Positions 1 to 11,535 of a stretch of 64,000 nt of DNA are shown in pieces. The DNA is from Rhodocollybia butyracea (lineage: Eukaryota; Basidiomycota; Agaricomycetes; Agaricales; Omphalotaceae): positions 62,001-126,000 of the forward strand of contig JADNRY010000025.1 in assembly GCA_015501585.1 (NCBI GenBank), written 5' to 3'. Positions within the stretch are counted from its first letter, which is position 1, and every line of letters starts with the position of its first letter. Below the pieces are notes generated by a model. The model searched no databases and had not been told where the DNA came from. It saw only the letters and a list, made by a program, of their open reading frames with translations. Made by a program: the position numbers and the translations under genes.

Positions 1-2
1 GA

Positions 3-300
3 TATGTCTGGCGCAATGTTCCTAATCCCAAAGCACCAAGATTCAGATTCTACGAGGACTTTACTTGGTTCTTGACCTTCATGTTGCCTGGCTCAACCCA
101 GGAACATGGTGATCATAGTGGAGATGGCTCAATAAGCAGGAGCGGAGAAGAGCTTGAAAACGGATGGGGTTGGCTTACGAGAGGTGTATCCCCTAACAGA
201 CAAAGGTTTTACAACAGACTTGAGGTAAGTCACTAACTACTGTGCATTGGCATTCCTCATAGTGTGTGCAACATAGAACCCAAATTGGGCTGATTCTTAA
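3..300 (+). CDS. 3' part of a small secreted protein gene (window-end family), truncated by the window edge
   Basis: Codons run open from base 3 to a donor at 225. A 52-bp intron (225-276) precedes a last exon 277-300 ending in TAA. The reading starts YVWRNVP and then has a W-F-L-T-F-M-L-P stretch. This matches the YQWQNVP...TWTVTYHVP and YHWFNVH...TWSLSFKLP segments of the family members at 2437-3137 and 59709-60423. The intron keeps the same sequence signature as in those genes, including a TGTGTGCAACATAG acceptor. The N-terminal half, with the expected signal peptide exon, lies outside the window. The last exon codes only seven residues, against about 35 in the intact relatives, so the C-terminus is shorter. 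Function unknown; secretion is inferred from the relatives. Confidence 0.7.
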
Positions 301-1074
301 TTATGGACATTTCACAAGTCTTAGACATCCGCCCAGTTATTCGTTTATGTTACAACTCTGTTTACCACTCAGTCCAGGGACTAAGGCGCAGGGAAAAGGC
401 TCCTGTTGGTGGTGTCGTGTAGCGGTGGGATATGGATATGGATTCTAGGTGTATTATGTATGCGTGTGTACGAGTACTTCCGAACTTTGCTTGCACTATA
501 TATAAGGCATTATCAAAAAAAAAAAATCGTGTCAGGCGGCTCATAACTGGTGAAATCTATCCATGTATGCACCAATTTTCGCTAGGGCGCCGTCAAGATT
601 ATTTCAACGATTTAGTCCCATTATTCCGATGCATTTTCCATTATGATCTGTTACTAGGGATTCTCTCCGAAAAAACTTCTGAAACGATTGCCTTTGGATA
701 ATCCCTCACCTAGGGCCGCATATTTCCATTAAATAAATAAAAAAAGATATGCAATCCCTCACCTTTTACTCTCTTTTACTTACTAGGGGCCGGGCTGTTC
801 AATTGTGGCAACAATCACGAATGCTCATCCAAGCGGCCATTTCAAGAGTGATCGATCGATTGGGCGCGGGTGGTAGTTGCCCCTGTCAACTGTGGTGCGA
901 AGTATGGATGAATAGCTATGGGTTACTGACATTGTAGGTACCGTAGGTCTTCAAGAAATAGCGAAGAAGTTATATGAAAGGTAGTATTGAAGCAGTATAA
1001 GACGAATTTTTGCATGCCTACTGGGTCTGGCAAATGATCATCGATACATGTACGCTTTATAAACACAATAGTAT
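301..1074. other. Intergenic, no gene seen
   Basis: AT-rich stretch with a poly-A run near 517. Open frames are short, lack splice-site support and resemble no family I know. Confidence 0.5.
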
Positions 1075-1560
1075 TTAGAATACGGCTCAAAGACACTTGT
1101 CAACAACATCACCCATCCTCAGCATCACTGGCCGTCGTTCCCTTCAAAAAGTCGTCGACCTCGATGGCCTGCCAAGAACGCTACCACCCGACAGCCGTTT
1201 CAGACTGGGGCTGGTAGGCGACGACGTTGGCGAATCAGCAATACTGGCCCCACTGGCATTCCCTGACCCAGTTCTAGAACCACGAGTTAACCTCGGGCCA
1301 CCCACCTCGTTCTCATGCTCTTGGCGGCATTCACAGCGGGAGAAGGACTACGAGAGACCACTTTGGCCGAAGAGGGACTGGCAGTGCGAAAACTGTTTGT
1401 GCAGTGAACGTTTGGTTTGGCGGGAGAATATGGGGTGGGAGGGGTTACGGCTGTAGGAGATGGGACTGGGGATGATTCGGGCTCGCCAGGAGGCTCGGGA
1501 ACTGGGGTCGTGGGGGACCCTCGTAACGAAGCCCACACCACTTACTGAATCGCTCTCAAA
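1075..1560 (-). pseudogene. Decayed duplicate of the 3' end of the RhoGAP gene at 3783-7624
   Basis: On the minus strand this codes a Pro/Ser-rich stretch (PEPPGEPESSPVPSP, then TPPTP and RTASPSSAKVVSRSPSPA). It parallels the C-terminal tail of the RhoGAP gene (AEPPAEPESSPVPSP, RTASPSSARMTSRSPSPA). The similarity continues into the 3' flank: the CAACAACATCA...CTCAGCATCACTGGC segment near 1100 reappears near 3790, and the weakly matching block at 1040-1095 resembles 3640-3725. No F-BAR, DEP or GAP part is present. It is therefore a partial copy of the last exon and downstream DNA, with substitutions and small gaps. No start codon or promoter is evident. Confidence 0.7.
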
Positions 1561-2436
1561 GACCATGTTACGACTTCCGCATATCTAGCGATTGGATGCC
1601 TGACGACTCTGCCTATGTATCGTTCAAGATATCCTCTCCCAGCTTCGACGAAATCGTCACTAAATCTCCCAGCATACTGCTTCTCTGGAAGCAGAGGCAG
1701 AGCGATTCCTGGAAGCCTACGAGAAAGTGCAGCGTGAAGAATGTCGAAATGGGAGAAGCGACGCTGGACAGTTATCCGTGTGGGAGATGAATCGATGAAG
1801 GCGATGAAGAGGAGACGGGATGTGGAACATTGAATAGCGAGGTAACGTTGTACACTATATAAGCACCAGAAAGTATCGAAGTTCGTTTGGAGGGCGGATT
1901 ATTCTTCAGCGCTTCAGCTTCGACAAGGTATCACATCTTCAGAGAATGAGATCTTTTCGTGGCTCGGCCAGACGTTTTCGCGAAATCTGTAGTCCCAGTG
2001 ATGACTGTATCTGCAGCTTTACGCTTTAGATCTTAGAGCTCTTCGAATTCTGCTCTGCTGGTCGAAAATTGCTGAATAACAGGGAAAGAGTATAAGCGCT
2101 CGTTCTTCCGTTCCGATCAACCGGCAACCCACCGTTGAAGTTGGCCGAGAAGGTAAGGCCATCGATATCTTTGGAAAATTGGCAGGCGCAAACCAGGAAT
2201 CCTATCTATCCCTTCGAGACAAGTATCGCGGTAGATCGTCCGCGTCATGGCTAGTCATGGTTATCATGATGTCGGTTTCAACGTAGATTCCCTTGGAAGC
2301 CTAGTACGATAATACACCAAAAGGGTGCTCGACATGAAATAAAAACCAAGATAGTAGATCGGTTTTATATAGCTGTGTTCAAATACATATGTGCCCACAT
2401 TTGGGTGCTGTTTACCTTTTATCTTTGCATAGATGT
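1561..2436. other. Intergenic, no gene recognised
   Basis: A 64-codon frame at 1596-1790 starts with ATG but matches nothing I recognise and has no clear exon partners. The rest shows no recognisable feature. Confidence 0.4.
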
Positions 2437-3137
2437 TCACTGGCACTGGCCATAATCAAGGTACGCTTTGGCAAGCTTAGCCGTACCTTTCTTGGGGGTA
2501 CTTTTCGGTGGGGATCCGAAGCGCATCCAAGTCGGGCTCTTTTCCTAAGTCGCACACACTGTGAGAAAGGCCAATACACAGCGGGTGGCGACTTACTGAA
2601 CAACAATATCGTCCTTGGTCTTCTGTACCTGTCTCTAAGGATCCCGGGCCCTTTTCTCCAGGTTGGACGACGAGGGATATCCAGCCTTTTCCAGTATCAC
2701 TGTATGCCGTTACCCCCAACCCAGGCACATGGTAGGTAACGGTCCAGGTTAAATGGACTACGGATGGTAGTGGGAGGTGAGGAACATTTTGCCACTGATA
2801 AACTAGTTCGTAGGGAGGATGAATCTGGTTGTAGGGAGGAAATTTCAGTTTGCCTTCGTCTACTATAGCAGAGTGCAATGCAGCTTTCATAAATTTGGCC
2901 ACCCTCTCCTGAACACCATGTTGTGCTTCGGCGGAGGTGCTACTTATTCCATCCTGGAACACAATGTCTATGTACAGCCTGGGCCGGGCAGTGGGCTTTC
3001 GAGTGATCGAGGCGGAAGAGGGCTGTAGGGGTCAAATAAGTATGAGATTGAAAGAACTTGAAAGCACTCACGGGGAGCGGTACCGCGTATATAGTGCATA
3101 TGAATCCAACGATAACGAAGATAAAAGTCAACCGCAT
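2437..3137 (-). CDS. Small secreted protein, window-end family (complete copy)
   Basis: Three exons: 3137-3072, 3022-2597 and 2544-2437. The first encodes a signal peptide (MRLTFIFVIVGFICTIYA, then VPLP) and ends exactly at a GTGAGT donor. Exon 2 encodes the body, with YIDIVFQDG, an amphipathic region, then FPPYNQIHPPYELVYQWQNVP and TWTVTYHVPG. Exon 3 encodes about 35 residues rich in Lys and Pro (KSTPKKGTAKLAK). The exon layout is identical to the copy at 59709-60423, and the third exon is the same length (36 codons including stop). Mature size is about 180 residues. No catalytic motif is visible. A secreted or wall-associated role is inferred from the leader only. The upstream region carries the family promoter block. 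Start chosen because it gives the conserved signal peptide. Confidence 0.75.
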
Positions 3138-3245
3138 ATTGGCGTGGAGGTGGACTCTGCGCGAAGGATCTTTGACCAGCAAAGAAGACAAAGCCTGAGT
3201 ATCAAACTTGGGGACTTTTTCAAGTGGCTTTTAGTACATATATTT
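3138..3245 (-). promoter_or_regulatory. Conserved promoter/leader block of the secreted family
   Basis: Read on the minus strand, this contains a TAAAAGCC core, then AGTTTGATACTCAGGCTT, TCTTCTTTGCTGGTC and AGTCCACCTCCACGCC just before the ATG. The same elements in the same order precede the family copies at 59709, 61045 (remnant) and 62824. TAAAAGCC is a plausible TATA-like element. The rest may be transcribed leader. Confidence 0.6.
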
Positions 3246-3782
3246 GGATAGGATGGTTGAACCGCCCGGTCCACCGGCTCACCCTGAACTCGAACAGTTT
3301 CGTATTTCTATATATGTATCCGGTATAACTTTGTCCGATGTGACCTTGATGTCCTCATGACCAAAGCGCAGAGCTGCGCCGCATCTCTTTTCTCCTCTCA
3401 TGGCTAGCGTTGATAAGTAACGGAAGAAAAACATACCAGTCAACAGACAGCCGAATGGCTCAAAAACGCATCAACGTAACCTGTTTCTGCCAGTTTCGCA
3501 AGGCACGCGGCTGAGGAACGCTCAGAGTTTGAAATTTTTTGGGTGAAATCGAGATGTGTACTCCAAGCTGTACTTATGCAATTCTATCATTGTTGAGATA
3601 CTCCCAACCACGCGTGCTAAGTAAGACGAATTTTGCATGGCTCTGGCCCAGCCAGAAGAATCTATATAAACATGAAGGCAGTAGGCAGTATAAACATAGC
3701 AGCATATTTAGAACATGGCTCAAAAAATGTTTCACGAGTCCATCGACAGCACGACCTCAAAAAACCTTTACCTAATCTACCT
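3246..3782. other. Intergenic; 3' flank of the RhoGAP gene
   Basis: No coding sequence seen. The part next to 3783 is the downstream DNA of the RhoGAP gene, partly duplicated near 1040-1110. Confidence 0.5.
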
Positions 3783-6700
3783 TCATTTGTCAACAACATC
3801 ATCCTCAGCATCACTGGCCATCGTTCTCCTCGAAAACGCCGACGACCTACCAAGAACGCTAGATGGGCGGCTACCACCGCCACCCGACAACCGTTTCTGG
3901 CTGGGGCTGGTGGGCGACGCCGTTGGAGAGCCCACGACACTCGTTCTATTGGCATTCGCTGACCCAAGGGCTCTAGGACCACGAGCTATCCTCGGGCCAC
4001 GCAGTCCTCCAGAAGAAGTCCTCGTTACCGTGCTCTTGGCGGCACTCAGACTGTGATCTGCGGGAGAAGGACTACGAGAGGTCATCCTGGCTGAAGACGG
4101 ACTAGCAGTGCGCGAGCTGTTTGTGCGGTGGACGTTTGCTTTAACAACAGGTTGTGGTGTGGGAGGCGTTACAGCTGGAGGAGATGGCACTGGGGATGAT
4201 TCGGGCTCAGCAGGAGGCTCGGCGAACTGAGGTCGCGGGGAGCTTCGAATGCTTCAGGCTCCGGCTCTTTGAACAACGGACGAGGGGGAAGGTCGTCATC
4301 TTCAGGAGGGGGCGTTTTGAAAGAAGGTCTAGGGGGAGCGTCATTGGCCGGAGGAGCTGAAGCTAGCGGAGGCGGAGGCGGAATAGCGGGAGGTGGAGGT
4401 GGGGTTGATACAACGGCCGGAGGTGGCGGAGGCGGAGGAGCAATAGGCTGAGGCGACAATATTGGTGGAGGCGCGGGTATAGAAGGCATCGGAGGAACGG
4501 GCGGCGGAGATTTGGTCCTACCAGCTGGATTTTGAGCAGCATGCTGGGCGGCCAACAGCTGCTTTGCATCAACACCAGTCGAAAGCCTGCTTCGATGTAT
4601 TCTCATGTCCATGGGCGCCGTACGTTTTCGAAGGGGTATCTTGCGTTCTGATTCTCGTTTCTTGCGAACTATGGTTGGTGGGATGATAGCATCATAATCT
4701 TTCACGAGATCAATGAAAAGTACTACAAAAATGACTGTCAGTCATGAAGAGATGCAAGTTATGCAAGGACATACATGTAGGATGACGATCTTGAATTGTC
4801 ATCTCCGTTTCAAACTTGGGACGGACAATGGCTAAAGCAAAATATCTATTAGGCCTCCACAGAGAATTGTTCAATGATAAACATACTTCGTCCAATGGAA
4901 AGCGCAAGCTTCGTGATGAAAACTTCATCAGGCTCGTCGACTTTGGTAGTCTCTATGAGTCTGATAATTAAAGCTTGGTGAGGATATCTCCAACGGATAC
5001 AAAGGTATCACGTACTTTCTCAAATGGCTAACGATAACATCAAGAACATAGAGATGCACGCGGGGCAGACGCTGAAGCATTGTGTTAAGCTCCTTGATTT
5101 TCTCCTCTCTAGCGTCTTCTCCTTCTGCCTTGATCACAAGGGCAGAGCCAATAGTGGGGTATAATTTACGGAAATCATCCCATGACTCATAAAGCCCAAG
5201 AGGAGGGTCGAGTTCGAGCAGCCACAGCTTGATAGTCGCAGCAATAACAGGAGCATCGAACGGCTCGAACAGCTCTGGTTTGATAGGTTGCCCGAGCGGG
5301 ATTGCATTGAGCGCTTCACGTAAATGATGTACAGCAGATAATGGGACTTCATAGATCCACGACTTGCGTTTCTCTAAACATCTGGTTAGTTACATAGAAA
5401 TGTGATTGAAAAGCGCACGCACCGGCGTCATTAGGAAGCTTTGCATATGCAGCGGTAATACCATTCAGCAGCGCGTCCACGACAGGTGGAATCGTATCTT
5501 TTTTCTCTTCGTCAGTAGACATCAACGTGCTCCATCCACCTTCAGCCCATTTCCTCAAGTCGATACCGAAAACAACATCCGATTCATCATGAGCGACAGA
5601 CTCGTACACCTGAGCATCGGGTCGGAAAGGTCCTGTACGGTACCGTTCAATGAGAGCACTCAGGTCATTTTCAGGTTGATAAGCAGCGACAAGGGTTCCT
5701 TGGCGTTCAATAATGGGCTCGAGAGACTTGGGAAGATTCGCGACTGTTCCTTGGTACTGCAACAGAACTTGATTCCAGGGTTGGTAACGAAGTTTTATAG
5801 AAAACACCACACTCACCTGTTTTAACAGCACGAAGCCTCTCAAGCTCCCATCTCTGAAGGGTCTTCAGGGTGTCTTCGAGTCTCTCCTCTATACTGAGTC
5901 GCTGTCTGTCGAGTTGACGGATGGCAACACGATAAGCTCTGTCCGCATCTTCAGCTTCATGGCGCGCTTTCATGTGAGCCGGCTCGGATGATGACATCTG
6001 ATTTGTGTTGAGCGCCTTGGAGACAACATTGAGGAAGGTATTTGTACGCTTGAACAATTGGTCGGATTGCAGCTTGATAGGAGATAACGACGCATTGGCA
6101 GCAGCATCTGCGTTCCTTCCTTCGAGGTCGAAAGCCTAATGAGAACAGATGTAAGAAACAGACTACTTCGGCCACCGAACGCTCATACCTTCGGACGGAA
6201 CTGGAAGAATGCTTCATCTGAGTGCTCGAAATCGTTGCCCAATTCACCAAGTCGTCGCAACAATCCATCCCTCTCGGTAAGATCCTTAGCAGCTAGCTCC
6301 GCGCGATCGAGACTTCCCGCGAAGCCTTCAACATTATCTTTCAGCCACGTAACAAACTCTTCACCGGTGAAGCAGTCTTTGTACTCTCCCAACACAGGGA
6401 ACCGTACTGGACGCAGATTGAGCTCGCTGGCAGCTTTCGTCAAAAGCTGGGATACAGCAGCTGGGGGGAAAGAAAGTCCAGCTAGAAGCATCGGTTCAAC
6501 AGCCATCGGAGGGACAGGTGAATCAGGGATGTCTACTTTTGGAGGCAACGGAGGTGATAAGGGAAGAGGAGAATGGAGTTGTATCGGGGACGCATCGAAT
6601 AAAACAGCTTTTCCCTTTCCCTTGTCAACTTTTGGTGAGGTACCGTCTAAAGCTTCTGGCTCTGAGGAAAGAGCAGCATTTTCAGGGTTGGATGAAAAGG

Positions 6701-7624
6701 CACTCGTGCTCTTCTTCTGGATGTCCTTCAGGCGCGCAGCAATCCGCTCCGAAACGCTGGAAGTCCGCTGAGGAGGGGAGCGCGCATCCAAAGGGCGTAA
6801 TCGAGGAGACGTCGTATAAGGATCACTTCCACCAGAGTTGGGTGCGAACTTGACACTGGAAGGTTGTTTAGATATGAAAGACTCAATAAATAAACCAAAT
6901 ACAACATACTCGTCTTCAGCTTCGTCTGCCTTTCTGACCTTTGCGAGATACTGATGCTTAAGTTTAGCTACTTCTCCTTGATTATGTTCATAGCCGTAGA
7001 GCCACTGGCTAAGAACAACTCCTTTACTTTGCATGATACGTTCCTTTGCAACGTGTAAGCGCGCAGTTCGGTTAGAACAAGCGAGTTCAAAATACCTTGT
7101 AGCTCTTCGCCCATTCAGCAAACGGGTCAGCTACCAAACTGTTGAGCTCTTTGGATATGTTATGATGCATTTGGCCTTGAGTAGTGGACTCCGTTTGGAG
7201 ACCCCGAAACGCCATAAGCAAAGATGCTCCATCGTCAGCAGCGAATCCATTTCCTATCAACTCCTGTGAACGAGAACATTATTTGCTGGCTGTAAGGTTT
7301 CATACCTGTGGATCCAACGAGCGAAGTACTGTTCAGAGCCTCCGCTAGTTGTCCTTCAGCTTGGGCTCTGGCCTTGAGTGTCAAAATTTAATTCCTCTAT
7401 CCACGCATAGATTACGGTTGCAGACATACCCGTATAAACGCGAGAACTTCGTCATTTTCAATAGTTCCCTGTTTGAGCACAAAGCTAGGTCAAGAAGGAG
7501 GTATTTCCGGTCAGAGAATAATGCGTACTTGTTCAAGCTTTTGGAACAAAACTTCTACGCCTTTGCGATAGTCTTGCGTCCAGAACGAGTTGTTGAAGCT
7601 TAAAGGCAGAGACAATACTGCCAT
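3783..7624 (-). CDS. F-BAR / DEP / RhoGAP domain protein (Rga8-like Rho GTPase-activating protein)
   Basis: A multi-exon minus-strand gene starting at the ATG at 7624 (MAVLSLPLSFNNSFW). Exons up to about 6900 form an F-BAR-like N-terminus: FWTQDYRKGVEVLFQKLEQ, an ARAQAEGQLAEAL helix, then LVADPFAEWAKSYK and KLKHQYLAKVRKADEAEDE. After a Ser/Pro linker comes a DEP domain near 6420-6185 (CFTGEEFVTWLKDNVEG...LTERDGLLRRLGE). The region 5850-4930 is RhoGAP-like (VVFGIDLRKW, IPPVVDALLNGI, YEVPLSAVHHLREALN). The usual arginine-finger loop is not obvious, so this GAP domain is divergent. The tail (4705-3790) has long polyproline runs suited to SH3 or profilin binding. This order matches fission-yeast Rga8-type proteins, which link membranes to Rho/Cdc42 signalling. 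Oddity: the tail changes frame near 4200 without a clear intron. Family assignment is strong; the exact substrate GTPase is unknown. Confidence 0.85.
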
Positions 7625-8656
7625 TTTCTACTTGAACAGTTCAGGCTGACAGTGAAGAAAAGAGTAGGCGTCACGGTTCGTTGTATAGCCTGTTTGGGCC
7701 TTGCGGATGAGCAGCACAGGTTGAAGTGATTCATTGAATACTTCTCACGTGGTGAATGGGCGGGAATAGATCACATGACTGTATGCGGTGCTCGTGGCGG
7801 ACCGGGAGACTCCGATGAACTCATCCTCTTCAAGTTCCATCTGAGCATTTTTCTTTAAGTTTCTAGATGTTACAGCGCTTCCCGCATTGGATTACAAGAC
7901 AGCAACGTCAGGGCCGTAACTTCAATTGGTATCGCCGAACTGCGCGCCCACTGTCATGTTGCATGTTTCAAAAGCTTGCAGTATCATATCGCTATATGAT
8001 GTATTGAGGAACTCGTACTTGAACTGCGTTCAGATATGTACCGCTCATTGCTTCAACTGTGCGCAAAAATCAAGGACTCCGAAAACACATAATGATGATC
8101 AACTTCCAGAATCCAACCACTGCAAACCCAAAAAAAACAAATTCAAAGTTGAAGCAGTGTTGAATTGTTTACTACTCAGAGAGACGCAGATGTGGTCCAG
8201 TCCTGCTGTATGTGTCTCAAAATAGCCCTCCCACCCACTACATAGTAGCGATGAGTATGTAGTTTCTATATTGACTCTTGATCACGGTTGTACAAGGTAA
8301 TATTTAAATATTCCATCTGCGACGATCATTCTAAAGCAAGACTGGTTTTACGCTTCCTCATGCCTCGTTGGCGGGAAGGTTGGAATGTGGTGTTTAGTGG
8401 AAATGACTAGAATATCGCAAGAGTCACCGAACCCACGTATCTTTTCCGTGGTATTGTCTGGTATTGTGGCACGTAGATGTGGCGATGTGGCAAGCTACAT
8501 AATTACAAGGCATCTCGTTCTCATCATTCCTCAATTCATTTGCGATCCCTCATAAAGCTATTTCTCTCCCTCTCTCTCTTCCTTGTCATCTCCTTCCACT
8601 CCATCCCTTGCGGTTTTTCAGCGTCAAAGTACACAATACATTCTCTCCTAGCAGAA
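7625..8656. promoter_or_regulatory. Divergent intergenic region between the RhoGAP and HMG-box genes
   Basis: About 1 kb between two divergently transcribed genes, with no supported gene inside. The last 130 bp before the HMG start contain a pyrimidine-rich CT tract (about 8560-8610), which often lies near fungal transcription starts. No TATA box was chosen with confidence. Confidence 0.45.
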
Positions 8657-10035
8657 ATGCCCGCTAGACGTACCCGGACAAGAAAGGATGTGAGTTGGGG
8701 AAGCTCTTCTGACGGTTAGCACTGTCTTTTTCCCAGAAGCCTGCAAAACTTGTTAACCTGGTCACAAAAGAAACTGAGAGCTTCAGCCCCGATGTCACCC
8801 CGGGAATATGCACATTGAACACTAGCGACGATGATCCAGCCCCCACGCAAACCCAAAAAGTTCATATTCCGAGGTCTCAAAATGCTTTCATTCTTTTCCG
8901 CATCGACTACCTGAAAAACAAGCACGTACCAGGCTCGGTTCTTTGTGAGTCTTCATCCTCATTGGGCAAGGTCATCGGTGAGGGGGAAAAGCAATCCGTA
9001 TTAAGTTTTTGGTCCCTAACTCGATAGACAACAGCCCGAATGTGGCGGGAACTACCAGAGAAAGAGAAGGCTGGATGGCAGCGCAAGGCTCTAGAGAAGA
9101 AAGCAGAGCATAAAAGAATGTATCCTGGGTATAAGTTCTGCCCTGATCGTTCAACCTCAAGAAAAAAGAATAGTTCCTCACGGACCAAGGCTTCGACCTC
9201 AAATTTAAATCGTATCGAGCACAAATGCTCGCCACAAGAAACAATTTCGCCTATCACACTGCCCGCCGTGCCTAATATATTTTGGAGTCAAGCTAATGTG
9301 TCCCCAACCCAACATCTATCGCTCGCACCACCGTTTCATGAGATTTACGGTCAAAATTCGAGTCGAGCTGGTGCAACTTCTTCCTTGCTACCCCGAATAA
9401 ATCCAGGCTTCGGTCCTTCTGTTTATACAGATCCCACTTCAAGCGCACAGGGGTTCGCTAAACAAGCCGGTATTGCACCACTAGCTTGGTACTTGCAATA
9501 CAAAAAACAAAATGAAAAACAAAACGAACTGGACGATTCATATAACAGTTGTTTAAGGCAGTCTGACCGCACGTCGTATACCAAAAACCCTTCAGGTGAG
9601 GAATGCGCTAGAAAACATCCTCTAGATTATCTGTGCGCGCAGGATGTACATCAGTCTCCGAACAAAATGCCTTCATCAGGTAGCTTTTGTTCCTCCATCC
9701 CGTCATCCAATCCATTCCGCGTAGTATCGCATCTATCAGAATCTAGATCCATGACTTCTACGTCATACAGCGGCCCCCCTTCTCTGATAGATAGGGAACC
9801 AGTAGCTGTACAGATACATGCCCCACAGCCAATACGTCCGATAACACTAGGGCAAAGATTCAACGATACTGCACCCTACGCTGTCGACTGCACGTCAAGT
9901 GGGAGTGTCTCGGAGTATGCCTGCGGCGACAAGAAGTTTTCCAGTGGCAGCGGTTATTATTCGGTTGAAGATTCCAACGTTCCGGTCGACTCGTCTTCGG
10001 ATGCCCATCCGATGAGGCTCACAGAGTCGGGATAG
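8657..10035 (+). CDS. HMG-box transcription factor
   Basis: Three exons fit: 8657-8689, 8737-8977 and 9035-10035, giving 424 residues. The HMG box spans roughly residues 58-126. It opens with HIPRSQNAFILFRIDYLKNK, runs through SSSLGKVIARMWRELP, and closes with EKEKAGWQRKALEKKAEHKR and MYPGYKF. The second intron splits the box; joining at 8977/9035 recreates the expected V-I-A-R-M-W-R core, which supports the join. The C-terminal two thirds is low-complexity Ser-rich sequence with no further domain. The sequence-specific MATA-HMG type of box is typical of fungal regulators of mating and development, so a nuclear DNA-binding role is likely. Targets cannot be inferred. It is not next to a pheromone or receptor gene, so I do not call it a mating-type gene. 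Confidence 0.85.
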
Positions 10036-11535
10036 AATCATAGTCCACTTGCCTCCAGTTTCAGCAACAGTTCTTCCGATAGTTTTTGGAGTTGGCTTTC
10101 AACGTAGACCTTGCGGTAAAGGACCTGAGATCAGAAAAATTAGGATACCAGCTGTATAGCGATGTTGAGGATGTATGATCCTTGAAGAACGGAACGGTGT
10201 ATTACGCAGAAATCCATGCCTGGACTTTGGTGACTTCCAATTCGTGGCTACATCCGTTTTGGTCTATCTACTTTATCTTTCTGTGCCTTTAATTTAATCC
10301 ATGTATTCTACGTATTCAGAGCTTGACGTCGATCCCAAGCTCCTCCCTAGTTGTAAGAAGCATAAGCCCCGAAGCGAAAGGGGCCACTATAATAACTAAT
10401 AACAGTCATCAAATCTGAAATACCAGCAAGAGTTTCGATCTAGTCGTTTAGCTGACTGTCGATTTTTCTGGATCGACCATAGCGCTGGTACTCAGATTTA
10501 ACGTCTGTAGGAGCCCGAATCGAAGGGCTATTCAAGCCTATTGAGATTCATCGACATCGCTCTATTGTGATTTTGATGTGGGTGCCTACACAGCTACGCC
10601 TACTGCTTTGAGGGGCATCCCGAGAAGCCCGCGTACGAAGTCACAGAAATCGATACAAGAGTTCAGCGTAGTCGGCTTCCTAGAATGAGTCGCACTGTCG
10701 AACAACGTCAAGCTTCCATATCGCTGGTAGTGTTCCGGTGGCGATCCAGATATCCAGTATTCTCGTGTTTGGCTACACTTGAAGGACACTTGTGTCTCGG
10801 AGCCTCGGACGATATTGTGCTGTGTGATACCGCTCGCGGACAAGCGGAAAAGACAATCGATTGCTAACCTCAACTCGCAGTCTCGCAGTGACATACATTT
10901 CTGGCAACGGCGACTATCATGAGAGTGAACGCACGTTAGGTCGGTAATCATGCATCGAATCTCAGGTCATAAAAAGGGTATACTTGTTGTACCTCCCTTA
11001 TGATCGGTTATTTACCTCTTGAATGCCAACTTTCACTCGTAAGGTCGATATATGCGGTCTTTTTATTCAAAATTGCAAGTACTTCGAACTTGCCGAAGGC
11101 CCGGACAGTCTCCGATTTCAGACGGCACCGCGGCAAATTTAGCATCGGGAATCGGCATCTGCTCCCTTCAGAGCAGCAGCAGTTTCAAGCTGATCTGTAC
11201 ATGCTTAGCAGTTAGCACTTGGCATCGATTGTCCAAAAGCTTACTTATCAGGAGGTAAGCTTAGAGATAGTATTCGCCTCGCTTCTCCAGGTCCCGATGT
11301 AGCCACTCCTTGGTCGAGCCTATCCAATGCTTTCAGAGTTTATCGATTGATAATGTGGCAAACGGGTCGGGATAGCTCTCATGACGTCCCATCCGAATGG
11401 CAAGGATGATCCGCAAGTGCTTGTTCCTAGTGGCTCTCCGAGTACGCCGATAATGTTGTAGCTGGCGGGTATATAATGTGTACCCCAAGTCCTTGGTTAA
11501 ATCATATCCACCAATACCCCACTTCAGTTATTGAA
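10036..11535. other. Intergenic, 1.5 kb, no gene seen
   Basis: Open frames near 10586-10951 and 11000-11258 have no splice support, no recognisable motif and no paralogue in the window. The last 60 bp form the leader of the peptide-precursor gene, with a TATATAA-like element near 11471. Confidence 0.45.

Noticed and set aside
1097..1456. Plus-strand frame resembling the one at 3715-4056, as a gene pair
   Set aside because: Both are antisense to the RhoGAP tail and its fragment; the minus strand carries the real coding sequence.
8657..10035. HMG-box gene as part of a mating-type locus
   Set aside because: No homeodomain pair, pheromone receptor or CaaX pheromone gene is visible nearby, and HMG regulators are numerous in mushrooms.
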